40,891 bases of DNA from Bacteroidota bacterium (lineage in GTDB: Bacteria; Bacteroidota; Ignavibacteria; UBA10030; UBA8401). A model generated the notes under the pieces. It did not search any database. It had not been told where the DNA came from and saw only the letters and a program-made list of their open reading frames with translations. How positions within the stretch are numbered: the first letter of the stretch is position 1; the number at the start of each line of letters is the position of its first letter. The stretch spans positions 1 to 40,891 of the forward strand of contig JAJYOI010000020.1 in assembly GCA_021796275.1 (NCBI GenBank). The letters run 5' to 3'. Below, piece by piece: positions 1-7,318 of the stretch. Position numbers and translations under genes: made by a program.

Positions 1-1226
1 GCTGGTTAGGGCGGCAGTACACAAAAGAAGATTTATTTCAGCATCAAGCATTTCTTGCTCAGGAGCTTGTCGAACTATTTCGTCGTTTGCGTGTGAAAGC
101 AATTCAACCGTTCGTCTATCTTTCCAATAACGACGGGCCGACTTCGCACTGGTTTCAAGGTTCAATGTCTGAACTGAAACCAAAGCCAGTTCTAGCTGCG
201 CTGAAAAATGCTTTCGCTCCGTTCGGACTGAGCATTGAATTATGGGACAGACATTTTTTTGTGAATGAAAAAAGAACTGTTCGCCTTTTTGTTTTCAACG
301 ATCATCAGGAAAAAAAGAGCGGAGAAGTGCGGCTTGGAATTATTGATAGTGCAGGAAAACAAGTGTGGCAAACACGCATTGAAGTCAGTGTTGCACCGGC
401 AGAGTGCTGGATTCGTCCGGTTGAAATAACACTTCCCGATTCGGAAGGAACATTTGCGCTTCGCGCCGAATTGTTTGAACATAGTGATGTTCAGCTTGCC
501 GCGTTCAGTGAGAAAACGCTCCATGTGTTTTTACCGCCGTCGATTGTTAATCAAAAGGAACGTACAAAAATTGCATTGCTCTCCGACAATTCTGAGTTGA
601 AGGGCTTTTTAAGTTCGGCGAATTTTCCATTTTCCGTTTTCCATCTTCCATCTTTACCATTCAGTGAACTGGAAGAATGTGATGTGCTCTTGGTCGGAGA
701 AGGAATGGTGCGCGATCCATTGTATCAATCGCACATTAATGAAATCAGTGAATTTGTACGCTCGGGACATTCTCTGATTGTTCTTGAGCCGGAATTTGAT
801 TCAATTGCACGCGAGACGGTTCCGCTTGTTCATGGAATTCAGCTCTCGATGGAATTCCGCCTCGACAGTGAAAAGGGCGGTTATGATTCGTATGTGTTTG
901 CAGAAGATCCCTCACATCCGATTTTCAGGAAGATTGATAAAGAGCATTTGAAATTTTTCAACGGTGCATTAGGCGGCGAAATGGTTTCGCAGCACAATGT
1001 AACTGCTTCTTCTGAGTATATTGTTATTGCCCGGTGCGGGTTGAATCTCTCGGTGATTGCGGCGGCAGAAATTCCATTCGGAAACGGAAAAATTATTATC
1101 AACCGAATTCAAACACGCGGGCGTTTACTCAACAATGAACGGAGCAGCGATCTTTTTGCGCGGCGAGCTGATCCTGTCGCCCGGCAGCTTCTTTTGAATT
1201 TGATATCGTATGCGACAGAAAAATAA
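1..1226 (+). CDS. Glycoside hydrolase (GH2/beta-galactosidase-like), C-terminal part, 5' end outside window
   Basis: The frame is open from base 3, so the gene starts before the window; a TTG at 87 is only an internal codon. About 407 residues are visible. The first ~70 (WLGRQYTKEDLF..., then NNDGPTSHWFQGSMSELKPKP) resemble the end of a TIM-barrel glycosidase catalytic domain. Next comes a beta-sandwich-like stretch (LSIELWDRHFFVNEKRTVRL), then an alpha/beta segment (ECDVLLVGEGMVRDPLY, SGHSLIVLEPEF) like the amidotransferase-fold/trimerisation domains found in some beta-galactosidases. No signal peptide or catalytic glutamates can be judged because the N-terminus is missing. It lies directly upstream of a sugar ABC importer, which fits saccharide use. 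A 7-bp-period tract lies inside it at 623-657. The family assignment is tentative and the substrate unknown. Confidence 0.6.
   Translation, partial: WLGRQYTKEDLFQHQAFLAQELVELFRRLRVKAIQPFVYLSNNDGPTSHWFQGSMSELKPKPVLAALKNAFAPFGLSIELWDRHFFVNEKRTVRLFVFNDHQEKKSGEVRLGIIDSAGKQVWQTRIEVSVAPAECWIRPVEITLPDSEGTFALRAELFEHSDVQLAAFSEKTLHVFLPPSIVNQKERTKIALLSDNSELKGFLSSANFPFSVFHLPSLPFSELEECDVLLVGEGMVRDPLYQSHINEISEFVRSGHSLIVLEPEFDSIARETVPLVHGIQLSMEFRLDSEKGGYDSYVFAEDPSHPIFRKIDKEHLKFFNGALGGEMVSQHNVTASSEYIVIARCGLNLSVIAAAEIPFGNGKIIINRIQTRGRLLNNERSSDLFARRADPVARQLLLNLISYATEK
623..657 (+). repeat. Degenerate heptamer tract inside coding sequence
   Basis: Five successive 7-bp units, starting TTTTCCA, TTTTCCG, lie inside the glycoside hydrolase gene. 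Because 7 is not a multiple of 3, the tract is read in shifting codon phase and encodes the low-complexity stretch NFPFSVFHLPSLPF. It is the same kind of element as the tracts at gene junctions elsewhere in the window. Confidence 0.55.
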
Positions 1227-1270
1227 ATCTATGCAATTTTATTCTCAACCTTCCGTCCCCTATGATAAGT

Positions 1271-1370
1271 GTTATTCTGAGGAGCCCCGCTTTCAGCGGG
1301 GTGAACTCCGTGACGAAGAATCCGTTTATTCGAATCGCAGGGTTGGATTCTTCGTTACACTCAGAATGAC
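1271..1370. repeat. Interspersed inverted-repeat element (GTCATTCTGAG type)
   Basis: The ends GTTATTCTGAG (1271-1281) and CTCAGAATGAC (1360-1370) are inverted copies with one mismatch. Inside are a second inverted pair (GTGACGAAGAATCC near 1310 and GGATTCTTCGTTAC near 1345) and a perfect hairpin, CCCCGC/GCGGGG (1285-1301). A shorter relative with the same terminal sequence is at 21599-21658. The right end supplies the ATG used as the probable start of the binding-protein gene. Confidence 0.75.
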
Positions 1371-2640
1371 AGCGGATAATTTTTTCTTAATTTTTTCCTT
1401 TCTCTTCACAACGTTTTTTTTCTTTTCCTGTTCGCACATAAACAATCATGAGAAGGTCATCACCTTTTGGGCAATGGGTGCGGAAGGGGAGAATGTGCAA
1501 AAACTTGTCAATGAGTTCGAGCAGCTTCATCCTGATATTCATGTGCATGTTCAGCAAATTCCGTGGACTGCCGCACATGAAAAGCTGCTGACAGCGTTCG
1601 CGGGAAATTCCATGCCCGACATTTTTCAGCTTGGCAACACATGGATTCCTGAATTTCATGTCCTCAACGCACTCGAACCGCTTGATGCATGGATCGTTTC
1701 TTCGCATTCCATCAAAAGTGAAAATTATTTTCCGGGCATCTGGCAGACAAATATTGTTGACAGCATGGTGTACGGAATCCCGTGGTATGTAGATACGCGT
1801 GTTCTGTTTTATCGCAAAGATATTCTCACGCAAGCCGGATTTCCCGACGGACCGAAATCGTGGCAGGATTGGCAGACGGCTTCGAAAAGAATTGTTGCAA
1901 TAGAGGGGAAGAATAATTACGCAATTCTTTTGCCGACGAATGAATGGGTGCCGCCTGTCTTGATGGGCTTAGAGTGTGGCTCGTCTTTGTTGAAAGATAA
2001 TAATTGCTACGGTGATTTCAGCGGGAAAGAATTTACAAAAGCATTCGAATATTACATCGGTTTTTTCCGCCAGCATTTTGCGCCGGTAGCCATCACTGAA
2101 GTAACGAATGTGTATCAGGCATTTGAAACAGGTTTTGTTTCAATGTACATCACGGGTCCATGGAACATCGGTGAATTCAGCCGCAGACTGCCGGCATCGA
2201 TGCAAACGAAATGGATGACTGCGCCGCTGCCAAGTATCAGCGGCAACGGTGCCGGCTTGTCACTCGCAGGCGGCTCAAGCTTCGCGATGTATCGTCTCTC
2301 GAATCATAAAGAAGAAGCGTGGCAGTTGATAGAATTTCTTTCGCAACCGTCGTCACAATTGGAATTTTATAAATTGACCGGTGATTTGCCTGCGCGGCGG
2401 GAAACATGGGAGGATTCAACATTTGTCAACAATAAATATATCCGTGCGTTTCGCCTTCAGCTTGATTATGTGAAACCGATGCCACAGGTTCCGGAATGGG
2501 AACAAATTGCGATGAAAGTGCAGTCATACAGCGAAGCTGCTGCAACAAAAAAGTTAACGATCAAAGAATCGCTTGCAGAGCTTGACCGCGATGTTGACCG
2601 CATTCTCGAAAAACATCGCTGGATGGTGAAGCACTTTTGA
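1366..2640 (+). CDS. Extracellular solute-binding lipoprotein of a sugar ABC importer (family 1)
   Basis: Periplasmic substrate-binding component of an ABC importer. From ATG 1366 the protein has 424 residues with a hydrophobic lipoprotein signal (FFLIFSFLFTTFFFFSC; lipid-modified Cys at residue 24) followed by the family 1 fold: ITFWAMGAEGENVQKLVNEFEQ, DIFQLGNTWIPEF, GIPWYVDTRVLFYRKD, YITGPWNIGEF and a C-terminal SYSEAAATKKLTIKESL helix. The open frame extends to ATG 1210, which overlaps the upstream gene, but those 52 extra residues are translated from an inverted-repeat element (1271-1370) and have no signal-peptide character, so 1366, at the edge of that repeat, is preferred. The two permease genes follow directly. 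No ATPase is encoded nearby, so a shared MsmX-type ATPase is likely. The sugar is unknown. Confidence 0.85.
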   Translation: MTADNFFLIFSFLFTTFFFFSCSHINNHEKVITFWAMGAEGENVQKLVNEFEQLHPDIHVHVQQIPWTAAHEKLLTAFAGNSMPDIFQLGNTWIPEFHVLNALEPLDAWIVSSHSIKSENYFPGIWQTNIVDSMVYGIPWYVDTRVLFYRKDILTQAGFPDGPKSWQDWQTASKRIVAIEGKNNYAILLPTNEWVPPVLMGLECGSSLLKDNNCYGDFSGKEFTKAFEYYIGFFRQHFAPVAITEVTNVYQAFETGFVSMYITGPWNIGEFSRRLPASMQTKWMTAPLPSISGNGAGLSLAGGSSFAMYRLSNHKEEAWQLIEFLSQPSSQLEFYKLTGDLPARRETWEDSTFVNNKYIRAFRLQLDYVKPMPQVPEWEQIAMKVQSYSEAAATKKLTIKESLAELDRDVDRILEKHRWMVKHF

Positions 2641-2675
2641 ATAATGAATACCGAACACAAAATATCGAATGATGA
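2641..2675 (+). repeat. Degenerate heptamer tract after the binding-protein stop
   Basis: Five 7-bp units (for example ATAATGA and ATATCGA) run immediately from the stop codon of the binding-protein gene. A further short run (about 2765-2790) spans the preferred start of the permease. Between them lies an inverted repeat, ACTCCGTTCGACA (2698-2710) with TGTTCGAAACGGAGT (2730-2744). Confidence 0.55.
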
Positions 2676-2772
2676 AATGTTTTTATCTCGTTCTCAGACT
2701 CCGTTCGACAGTACTATAGGTAAACGAGGTGTTCGAAACGGAGTAAAAACAAACTCCGGTATTCGTTATACC

Positions 2773-3663
2773 ATGTTCAATATTCGAAATTCGGGCGGTA
2801 CCGCGGCGCTATTTCTTTTTCCGGCGCTGGCGATGCTTGCAGTTTTTTTCTTTCTTCCGGTTGTCGCGTCGTTCGTGCTCAGCTTCACCGACTTTGATAT
2901 TTATTCGCTCGGGAATATTCACTTCGCCCGCTTCGTCGGATTTGAAAATTATGTCAAGCTGTTCGACGATCCGCTTTTCTGGAAAGCGCTCGGCAACACG
3001 TTCTATTTTGTTGTTGTTGGCGGACCGCTATCGCTTATCGTTTCACTCCTTGCCGCACTTGCAATCAATTCTCGTTTAGTCCGCTTTAAAGGATTTTTTC
3101 GCCTTGTGTATTTCGCGCCGGTTGTGACCACTCTCGTCGCGGTTTCCGTTGTATGGCGGTTCATCTATCATCCGCGTTTCGGCATGCTCAATTATGCGTT
3201 GAGTATATTCGGCATCAGTCCGATTGATTGGCTTGGCAATCCGCATTGGGCAATGCCGGCAGTTATCCTTCTCGCGGTGTGGAAAAATTTCGGTTACAAC
3301 ATGATCATCTTCATCGCCGGATTGCAGAACATCCCCGATTATTTGTACGAAGCGGCACGCATTGACGGCGCGTCACCATTTGCTCAATTCAAAAAAATTA
3401 CATTGCCGATGCTGGCGCCGACAACATTGTTTGTCGGAATTATTACGATGATCGGATATTTTCAATTATTCGCCGAGCCGTATGTTATGACGCAAGGAGG
3501 ACCGCTCGACAGCACACTCAGCATTGTGCTGTTGATGTACCAACAAGGATTCCGCTGGTGGAATATGGGATATTCCGCGGCGATAGCGTTTGTACTTTTT
3601 GCGATTATTTTTCTTGCGACGGTTGTGCAGTATGCCGTGCAAAGGAAACACAGTGATCAATAA
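2773..3663 (+). CDS. Sugar ABC transporter permease, MalF/UgpA type
   Basis: Inner-membrane subunit of the importer, about 296 residues from ATG 2773. It has about six hydrophobic segments, starting with AALFLFPALAMLAVFFFLPVVASFVL. The conserved cytoplasmic EAA loop that docks the ATPase is present (YEAARIDGASPFAQFKKITLPML). A longer frame begins at ATG 2644, but the added 43 residues are translated from repeat DNA (heptamer tract and a hairpin) and are not membrane-like, so 2773 is preferred although no strong ribosome-binding site is seen. It sits between the binding protein and the second permease, all on the plus strand and presumably co-transcribed. Confidence 0.85.
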   Translation: MFNIRNSGGTAALFLFPALAMLAVFFFLPVVASFVLSFTDFDIYSLGNIHFARFVGFENYVKLFDDPLFWKALGNTFYFVVVGGPLSLIVSLLAALAINSRLVRFKGFFRLVYFAPVVTTLVAVSVVWRFIYHPRFGMLNYALSIFGISPIDWLGNPHWAMPAVILLAVWKNFGYNMIIFIAGLQNIPDYLYEAARIDGASPFAQFKKITLPMLAPTTLFVGIITMIGYFQLFAEPYVMTQGGPLDSTLSIVLLMYQQGFRWWNMGYSAAIAFVLFAIIFLATVVQYAVQRKHSDQ

Positions 3664-3734
3664 TCAGAGGTCAGAGTTCAGAAGGTCAGACGAATATGAG
3701 AAGTTAAGAAGTTGAGAAGATTAAAATGATGGAA

Positions 3735-3790
3735 TATGAAAATCGAACGTTGGAAACTTTGAACTTTAAACTTTGCATTTTGAACTTCCA
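3735..3790 (+). repeat. Degenerate heptamer tract abutting a start codon
   Basis: Eight 7-bp units end exactly at the ATG (3791) of the second permease; examples are ACTTTGA (3756), ACTTTAA (3763) and ACTTTGC (3770). Looser 7-8 bp periodicity (AGAGGTC, AGAGTTC) continues upstream from about 3666, filling most of the 127-bp gap between the two permease genes. Confidence 0.65.
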
Positions 3791-4609
3791 ATGCGTTTAA
3801 CGCTTAAAATTCTTTTGTATGCCGTTCTTATCATCGTTGCGATTGCTACGGTAACGCCGATGCTGTGGATGATCTCAGCGTCGTGCATGCCGTCGGGGCA
3901 GGCAAGCAACTATCCGCCACAGTTCTTTCCGACTTCTTTTACCTTCGATCATTATACGCAGCTTTTTTCGCGGCTGAATGTCTTGAAATATTTTTTCAAC
4001 AGCTTACTCCTTTCAGTTAGCGTTACGCTGTTGTCGCTTGTGGTGAATTCAATGGCAGGATATGCGTTTGCAAAATACCGTTTCCGCGGGCGCGACAAGC
4101 TTTTTGGATTTCTCATTACGTCAATGGTCGTCCCGGCACAGGTGACGATGCTGCCGCTGTTTCTCATGCTCAACAAAATGGGATTAGTGAATACGTATTG
4201 GGGAGTGATTATTCCGGGGATGGCAGGAATCTTTGGCATCTTTATGATTCGCCAATATGCGCTTTCCATTCCCGACAGCCTTCTTGAAGCGGCTCGGATT
4301 GACGGTGCGGGCGATTTTCGTATTTACTGGTCGCTCGTCATTCCGTTGTGCAAGCCGATTCTCGTCACGCTGGCGATTTTCACTTTTATGGGAACGTGGA
4401 ATGATTTTCTCTGGCCGTTGATCGTTATGACGGACGATTCGATGTACACTCTGCCGGTTGCGTTGGCAAATCTGATGGGCGAACATGCGCAGGATACAGA
4501 ATTAATGATGGCTGGCTCCGTGATTACAATTTTGCCTGTGATGATTGTTTTTGCAGCGATGCAGAAATATTACATTAGGGGGATTATGATGGGAAGCGTG
4601 AAAGGGTGA
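3791..4609 (+). CDS. Sugar ABC transporter permease, MalG/UgpE type
   Basis: Second inner-membrane subunit, 272 residues from ATG 3791. It has six hydrophobic segments, starting LKILLYAVLIIVAIATVTPMLWMI, the typical periplasmic region with PPQFFPTSFTFDHYTQLF, and an EAA loop (LLEAARIDGAGDFRIYWSLVIPL). The C-terminus, MQKYYIRGIMMGSVKG, is characteristic of MalG-like permeases. A TTG at 3773 would add six residues translated from the heptamer tract and is less likely. It completes a three-gene importer that lacks its own ATPase. Confidence 0.87.
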   Translation: MRLTLKILLYAVLIIVAIATVTPMLWMISASCMPSGQASNYPPQFFPTSFTFDHYTQLFSRLNVLKYFFNSLLLSVSVTLLSLVVNSMAGYAFAKYRFRGRDKLFGFLITSMVVPAQVTMLPLFLMLNKMGLVNTYWGVIIPGMAGIFGIFMIRQYALSIPDSLLEAARIDGAGDFRIYWSLVIPLCKPILVTLAIFTFMGTWNDFLWPLIVMTDDSMYTLPVALANLMGEHAQDTELMMAGSVITILPVMIVFAAMQKYYIRGIMMGSVKG

Positions 4610-4654
4610 ACGATAGATGCGCCGCCGCTTGTGGTTCATTCTTTGTCGTTCATA

Positions 4655-4683
4655 TTGAATCGGGGCGATCCATTTCTTATATT
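4655..4683 (+). promoter_or_regulatory. Putative promoter of tRNA-Ser
   Basis: TTGAAT (4655-4660), 17 bp, TATATT (4678-4683), about 45 bp before the tRNA. The spacing and TATATT box match other promoters in this window. The rest of 4610-4727 shows nothing else. Confidence 0.5.
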
Positions 4684-4727
4684 ATTTCTGAATAGATTTA
4701 CATGCAGTGTAAATTCATGCGCGATAA

Positions 4728-4810
<83 letters not shown>

Positions 4811-4878
4811 CTTAATTTTATCCATTCCAGCTTATTTCCTTTTGTCCTCCTTCAGAGCACTGTTCTTTTCTCCCTCTA

Positions 4879-4907
4879 TTGACAATTCTCGTAGAATTTG
4901 TTTACAT
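4879..4907 (+). promoter_or_regulatory. Putative promoter of the pyrimidine-degradation operon
   Basis: TTGACA (4879-4884), 17 bp, TTACAT (4902-4907), 64 bp before the ATG of the first gene. It is the only good promoter-like match between tRNA-Ser and that gene. Confidence 0.4.
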
Positions 4908-4970
4908 TCCTTCCACGGAATTTTTCAACACCGCGCTCTAAAATCACCATTCAATGAACAAGGAGGCGAT

Positions 4971-5846
4971 ATGTCTCGCATCGTTAGAAGTGGACTTATC
5001 CAAAGCTCTATTGCTATATCCAACGACCAGCCGATTTCAAAAATAAAAAAGGCAATGATCGATAAACACATTCCGCTGATTGAAAAAGCAGGAAAAGATG
5101 GCGTGCAGATTTTGTGCTTACAGGAAGTTTTCAACGGTCCCTATTTTTGCGCCGAACAGAAAACAAAATGGTACGAGATGACGGAAAAAATTCCTGACGG
5201 CCCAACCGTGAAACTAATGCAGAAATATGCCAAGAAATATAAAATGGTGATGATTGTTCCGTTGTATGAAATAGAGATGGCTGGCGTTTACTACAACACC
5301 GCCGCCGTTATCGACGCCGATGGCACTTTTCTCGGCAAGTACCGGAAGCATCACATTCCGCAAGTAGACCCGGGATTCTGGGAGAAATTCTATTTTAAAC
5401 CGGGAAATCTTGGCTATCCTGTTTTCAAAACACGGTATGCTGACATCGGCGTGTATATTTGTTATGACAGACATTTTCCGGAAGGCGCACGCGTTCTTGG
5501 TTTGAACGGCGCTGAAATTGTGTTCAATCCTTCGGCGACGGTTGCCGGACTTTCGGAATATTTGTGGGAATTGGAACAGCCGGCTCATGCGGCGGCGAAT
5601 GGATATTTCGTCGGTGCTATCAATCGTGTTGGAACAGAAGCGCCGTGGAATATCGGCGAGTTTTACGGGAAGAGTTATTTCTGCAATCCGCGCGGAAAAA
5701 TTATTGCACAGGCAAGCCGCGACAAAACGGAATTGCTTGTCGCCGACTTGGATTTGGATATGATTCAGGAAGTTCGTTCGGTGTGGCAGTTCTACCGTGA
5801 CCGGAGACCGGAGACGTATGGGAAGATAGTGGAACTGAACGACTGA
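4971..5846 (+). CDS. N-carbamoyl-beta-alanine amidohydrolase (beta-ureidopropionase), nitrilase superfamily
   Basis: Predicted to hydrolyse N-carbamoyl-beta-alanine to beta-alanine, CO2 and ammonia, the third step of reductive pyrimidine breakdown. From ATG 4971 it has 291 residues, normal for carbon-nitrogen hydrolases. The catalytic triad is visible: Glu52 (LCLQEVF), Lys126 (GKYRKHHIP) and Cys164 (VYICYDRHFPEGAR). The frame is open back to 4842, but a perfect AAGGAGG six bases before 4971 and the MSRIVRSGLIQ family N-terminus fix the start. It is first in an operon with aminotransferase, PreT, PreA and dihydropyrimidinase, which makes the beta-ureidopropionase role much more likely than an N-carbamylputrescine amidase role. 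Confidence 0.88.
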   Translation: MSRIVRSGLIQSSIAISNDQPISKIKKAMIDKHIPLIEKAGKDGVQILCLQEVFNGPYFCAEQKTKWYEMTEKIPDGPTVKLMQKYAKKYKMVMIVPLYEIEMAGVYYNTAAVIDADGTFLGKYRKHHIPQVDPGFWEKFYFKPGNLGYPVFKTRYADIGVYICYDRHFPEGARVLGLNGAEIVFNPSATVAGLSEYLWELEQPAHAAANGYFVGAINRVGTEAPWNIGEFYGKSYFCNPRGKIIAQASRDKTELLVADLDLDMIQEVRSVWQFYRDRRPETYGKIVELND

Positions 5847-5864
5847 GCGCGCAGAAAGAGTGCA

Positions 5865-5946
5865 GGTTCGTGGTTAACGGTTCAAGGTTAAGGTAGAATA
5901 AGCTTATTGTTGGACTGAAACCGTGAACCTTGAGCCAATAACATTT
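5865..5946 (+). repeat. Degenerate heptamer tracts in intergenic DNA
   Basis: Two runs of 7-bp units: 5865-5892 (GGTTCGT, GGTTAAC and so on) and about 5912-5946 (AACCGTG, AACCTTG and so on). The second run resembles the reverse complement of the first. They fill most of the 125-bp gap before the aminotransferase gene. Confidence 0.6.
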
Positions 5947-5971
5947 TTTTAATAAACAGAAAGCTAAGAAG

Positions 5972-7318
5972 ATGTCTCTAACTTTATCCTCACAAGAAGT
6001 AACCGAGCTAACCGCAAAATACACGTACGGCACATGGCGCAAACAAAAGGGATGGAAGCCGCTTCACGTTGTTGATGCAGAAGGCGTTCGTTTCACCGAT
6101 GCGGCGGGGAAACAGTACCTCGATTTTTCGTCTCAATTGATGTGCGTAACGCTCGGATATAAAAATCAGGCGGTCATCAAAGCTATTGAAGAGCAAGCAC
6201 GAACGCTTCCCTACATTGCGCCCGGATACGCAACAACTGTCCGTGCTGAATTGAGCAAAATGCTTTTGGAAGTTCTTCCGCACGGATTGGAAAAATTCTT
6301 CTTCACAACATCAGGCACGGAAGCGAACGAAGCCGCATTTAAAATTGCAAGAATGGTGACGGGAAAAACAAAAATCATCGCACGCTATCATTCGTATCAC
6401 GGTTCTACGATGGGTTCAATTGCGGCAACCGGCGACCCGCGCAGGTGGGCTATGGAGCCTGCGGGAAAAGTGCCGGGAGTAATTTTTGGTCCCGAAGTGC
6501 ATTGCTATCAGTGCCCCATTCATCACACCTATCCTGAATGCAATATTGCGTGCGTGGATTATATTGAACACATGATTGAAAACGAAGGAGACGTTGCGGC
6601 GGTGCTTGTGGAGCCGGTTGTCGGAACGAATGGCGTTCTTGTTCCGCCGAAAGAATATTTGCCGCGGCTTCGCGAAATATGTGACCGTCACGATGTCCTT
6701 CTCATTGCCGACGAAGTAATGACCGGATGGGGGCGCACAGGGAAATGGTTTGCCGTTGATCACTGGAATGTGAAACCCGATATTCTTACGACGGCGAAAG
6801 GAATCACAACAGCATATGTGCCGCTGGGATTATGTGCGACCACGAAAAAAATTGCCGACTTTTTTGAGGATCATTATTTTTCACACGGCCATACGTATGA
6901 AGCTCACCCGCTAACGTTGGCGCCGGCGATTGCGGCAATCAACGAAATGAAGCGGCTCGATTTGGTTAACCGCTCAAATGAAATCGGCGCGTATCTTGGA
7001 GAAAAACTTCGCGCCTTGAAACCGAAGCATCCGTCTATTGGTGATGTGCGCGGGCTTGGAATGTTTTGGGGCGTCGAGCTTGTGAAAAGTCAAAAGACAA
7101 AGCAGCCGTTCAATACGTACAGCGACAAAGTTTCAGGCACGCCACTGCTTGTGGATAAGATTGCCGCCGAGATGATGAAGAATGGTGTTTTTATTCAGGC
7201 ATGGGTGAGCCATTTTGTTATTGCTCCGCCGCTCATTATGTCGAAGGAGGATATTGATATTGGCGTTGCGGCACTTGACGCCGCACTGAAAATTGCAGAC
7301 GCGGAGGTAGAACGTTGA
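5972..7318 (+). CDS. Class III aminotransferase, probable beta-alanine transaminase
   Basis: PLP enzyme predicted to convert beta-alanine plus an oxo acid to malonate semialdehyde. It has 448 residues, normal for class III. Visible are SGTEAN (114-119, phosphate binding), the PLP-binding Asp247 in ADEVMTGWGRTG and Lys276 in TTAKGITTAYVPLG. The Cys-rich insert HCYQCPIHHTYPEC (177-190) is typical of the beta-alanine/taurine-type branch. ATG 5972 has only a weak AAGAAG ribosome-binding site. Its stop overlaps the start of preT by four bases (TTGA), implying translational coupling. The beta-alanine specificity comes from context; related enzymes use taurine, 4-aminobutyrate or other omega-amino acids. 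Confidence 0.85.
   Translation: MSLTLSSQEVTELTAKYTYGTWRKQKGWKPLHVVDAEGVRFTDAAGKQYLDFSSQLMCVTLGYKNQAVIKAIEEQARTLPYIAPGYATTVRAELSKMLLEVLPHGLEKFFFTTSGTEANEAAFKIARMVTGKTKIIARYHSYHGSTMGSIAATGDPRRWAMEPAGKVPGVIFGPEVHCYQCPIHHTYPECNIACVDYIEHMIENEGDVAAVLVEPVVGTNGVLVPPKEYLPRLREICDRHDVLLIADEVMTGWGRTGKWFAVDHWNVKPDILTTAKGITTAYVPLGLCATTKKIADFFEDHYFSHGHTYEAHPLTLAPAIAAINEMKRLDLVNRSNEIGAYLGEKLRALKPKHPSIGDVRGLGMFWGVELVKSQKTKQPFNTYSDKVSGTPLLVDKIAAEMMKNGVFIQAWVSHFVIAPPLIMSKEDIDIGVAALDAALKIADAEVER

Noticed and set aside
1210-1365. 52-residue N-terminal extension of the sugar-binding protein
   Set aside because: Translated from an inverted-repeat element; the lipoprotein signal begins only after ATG 1366.
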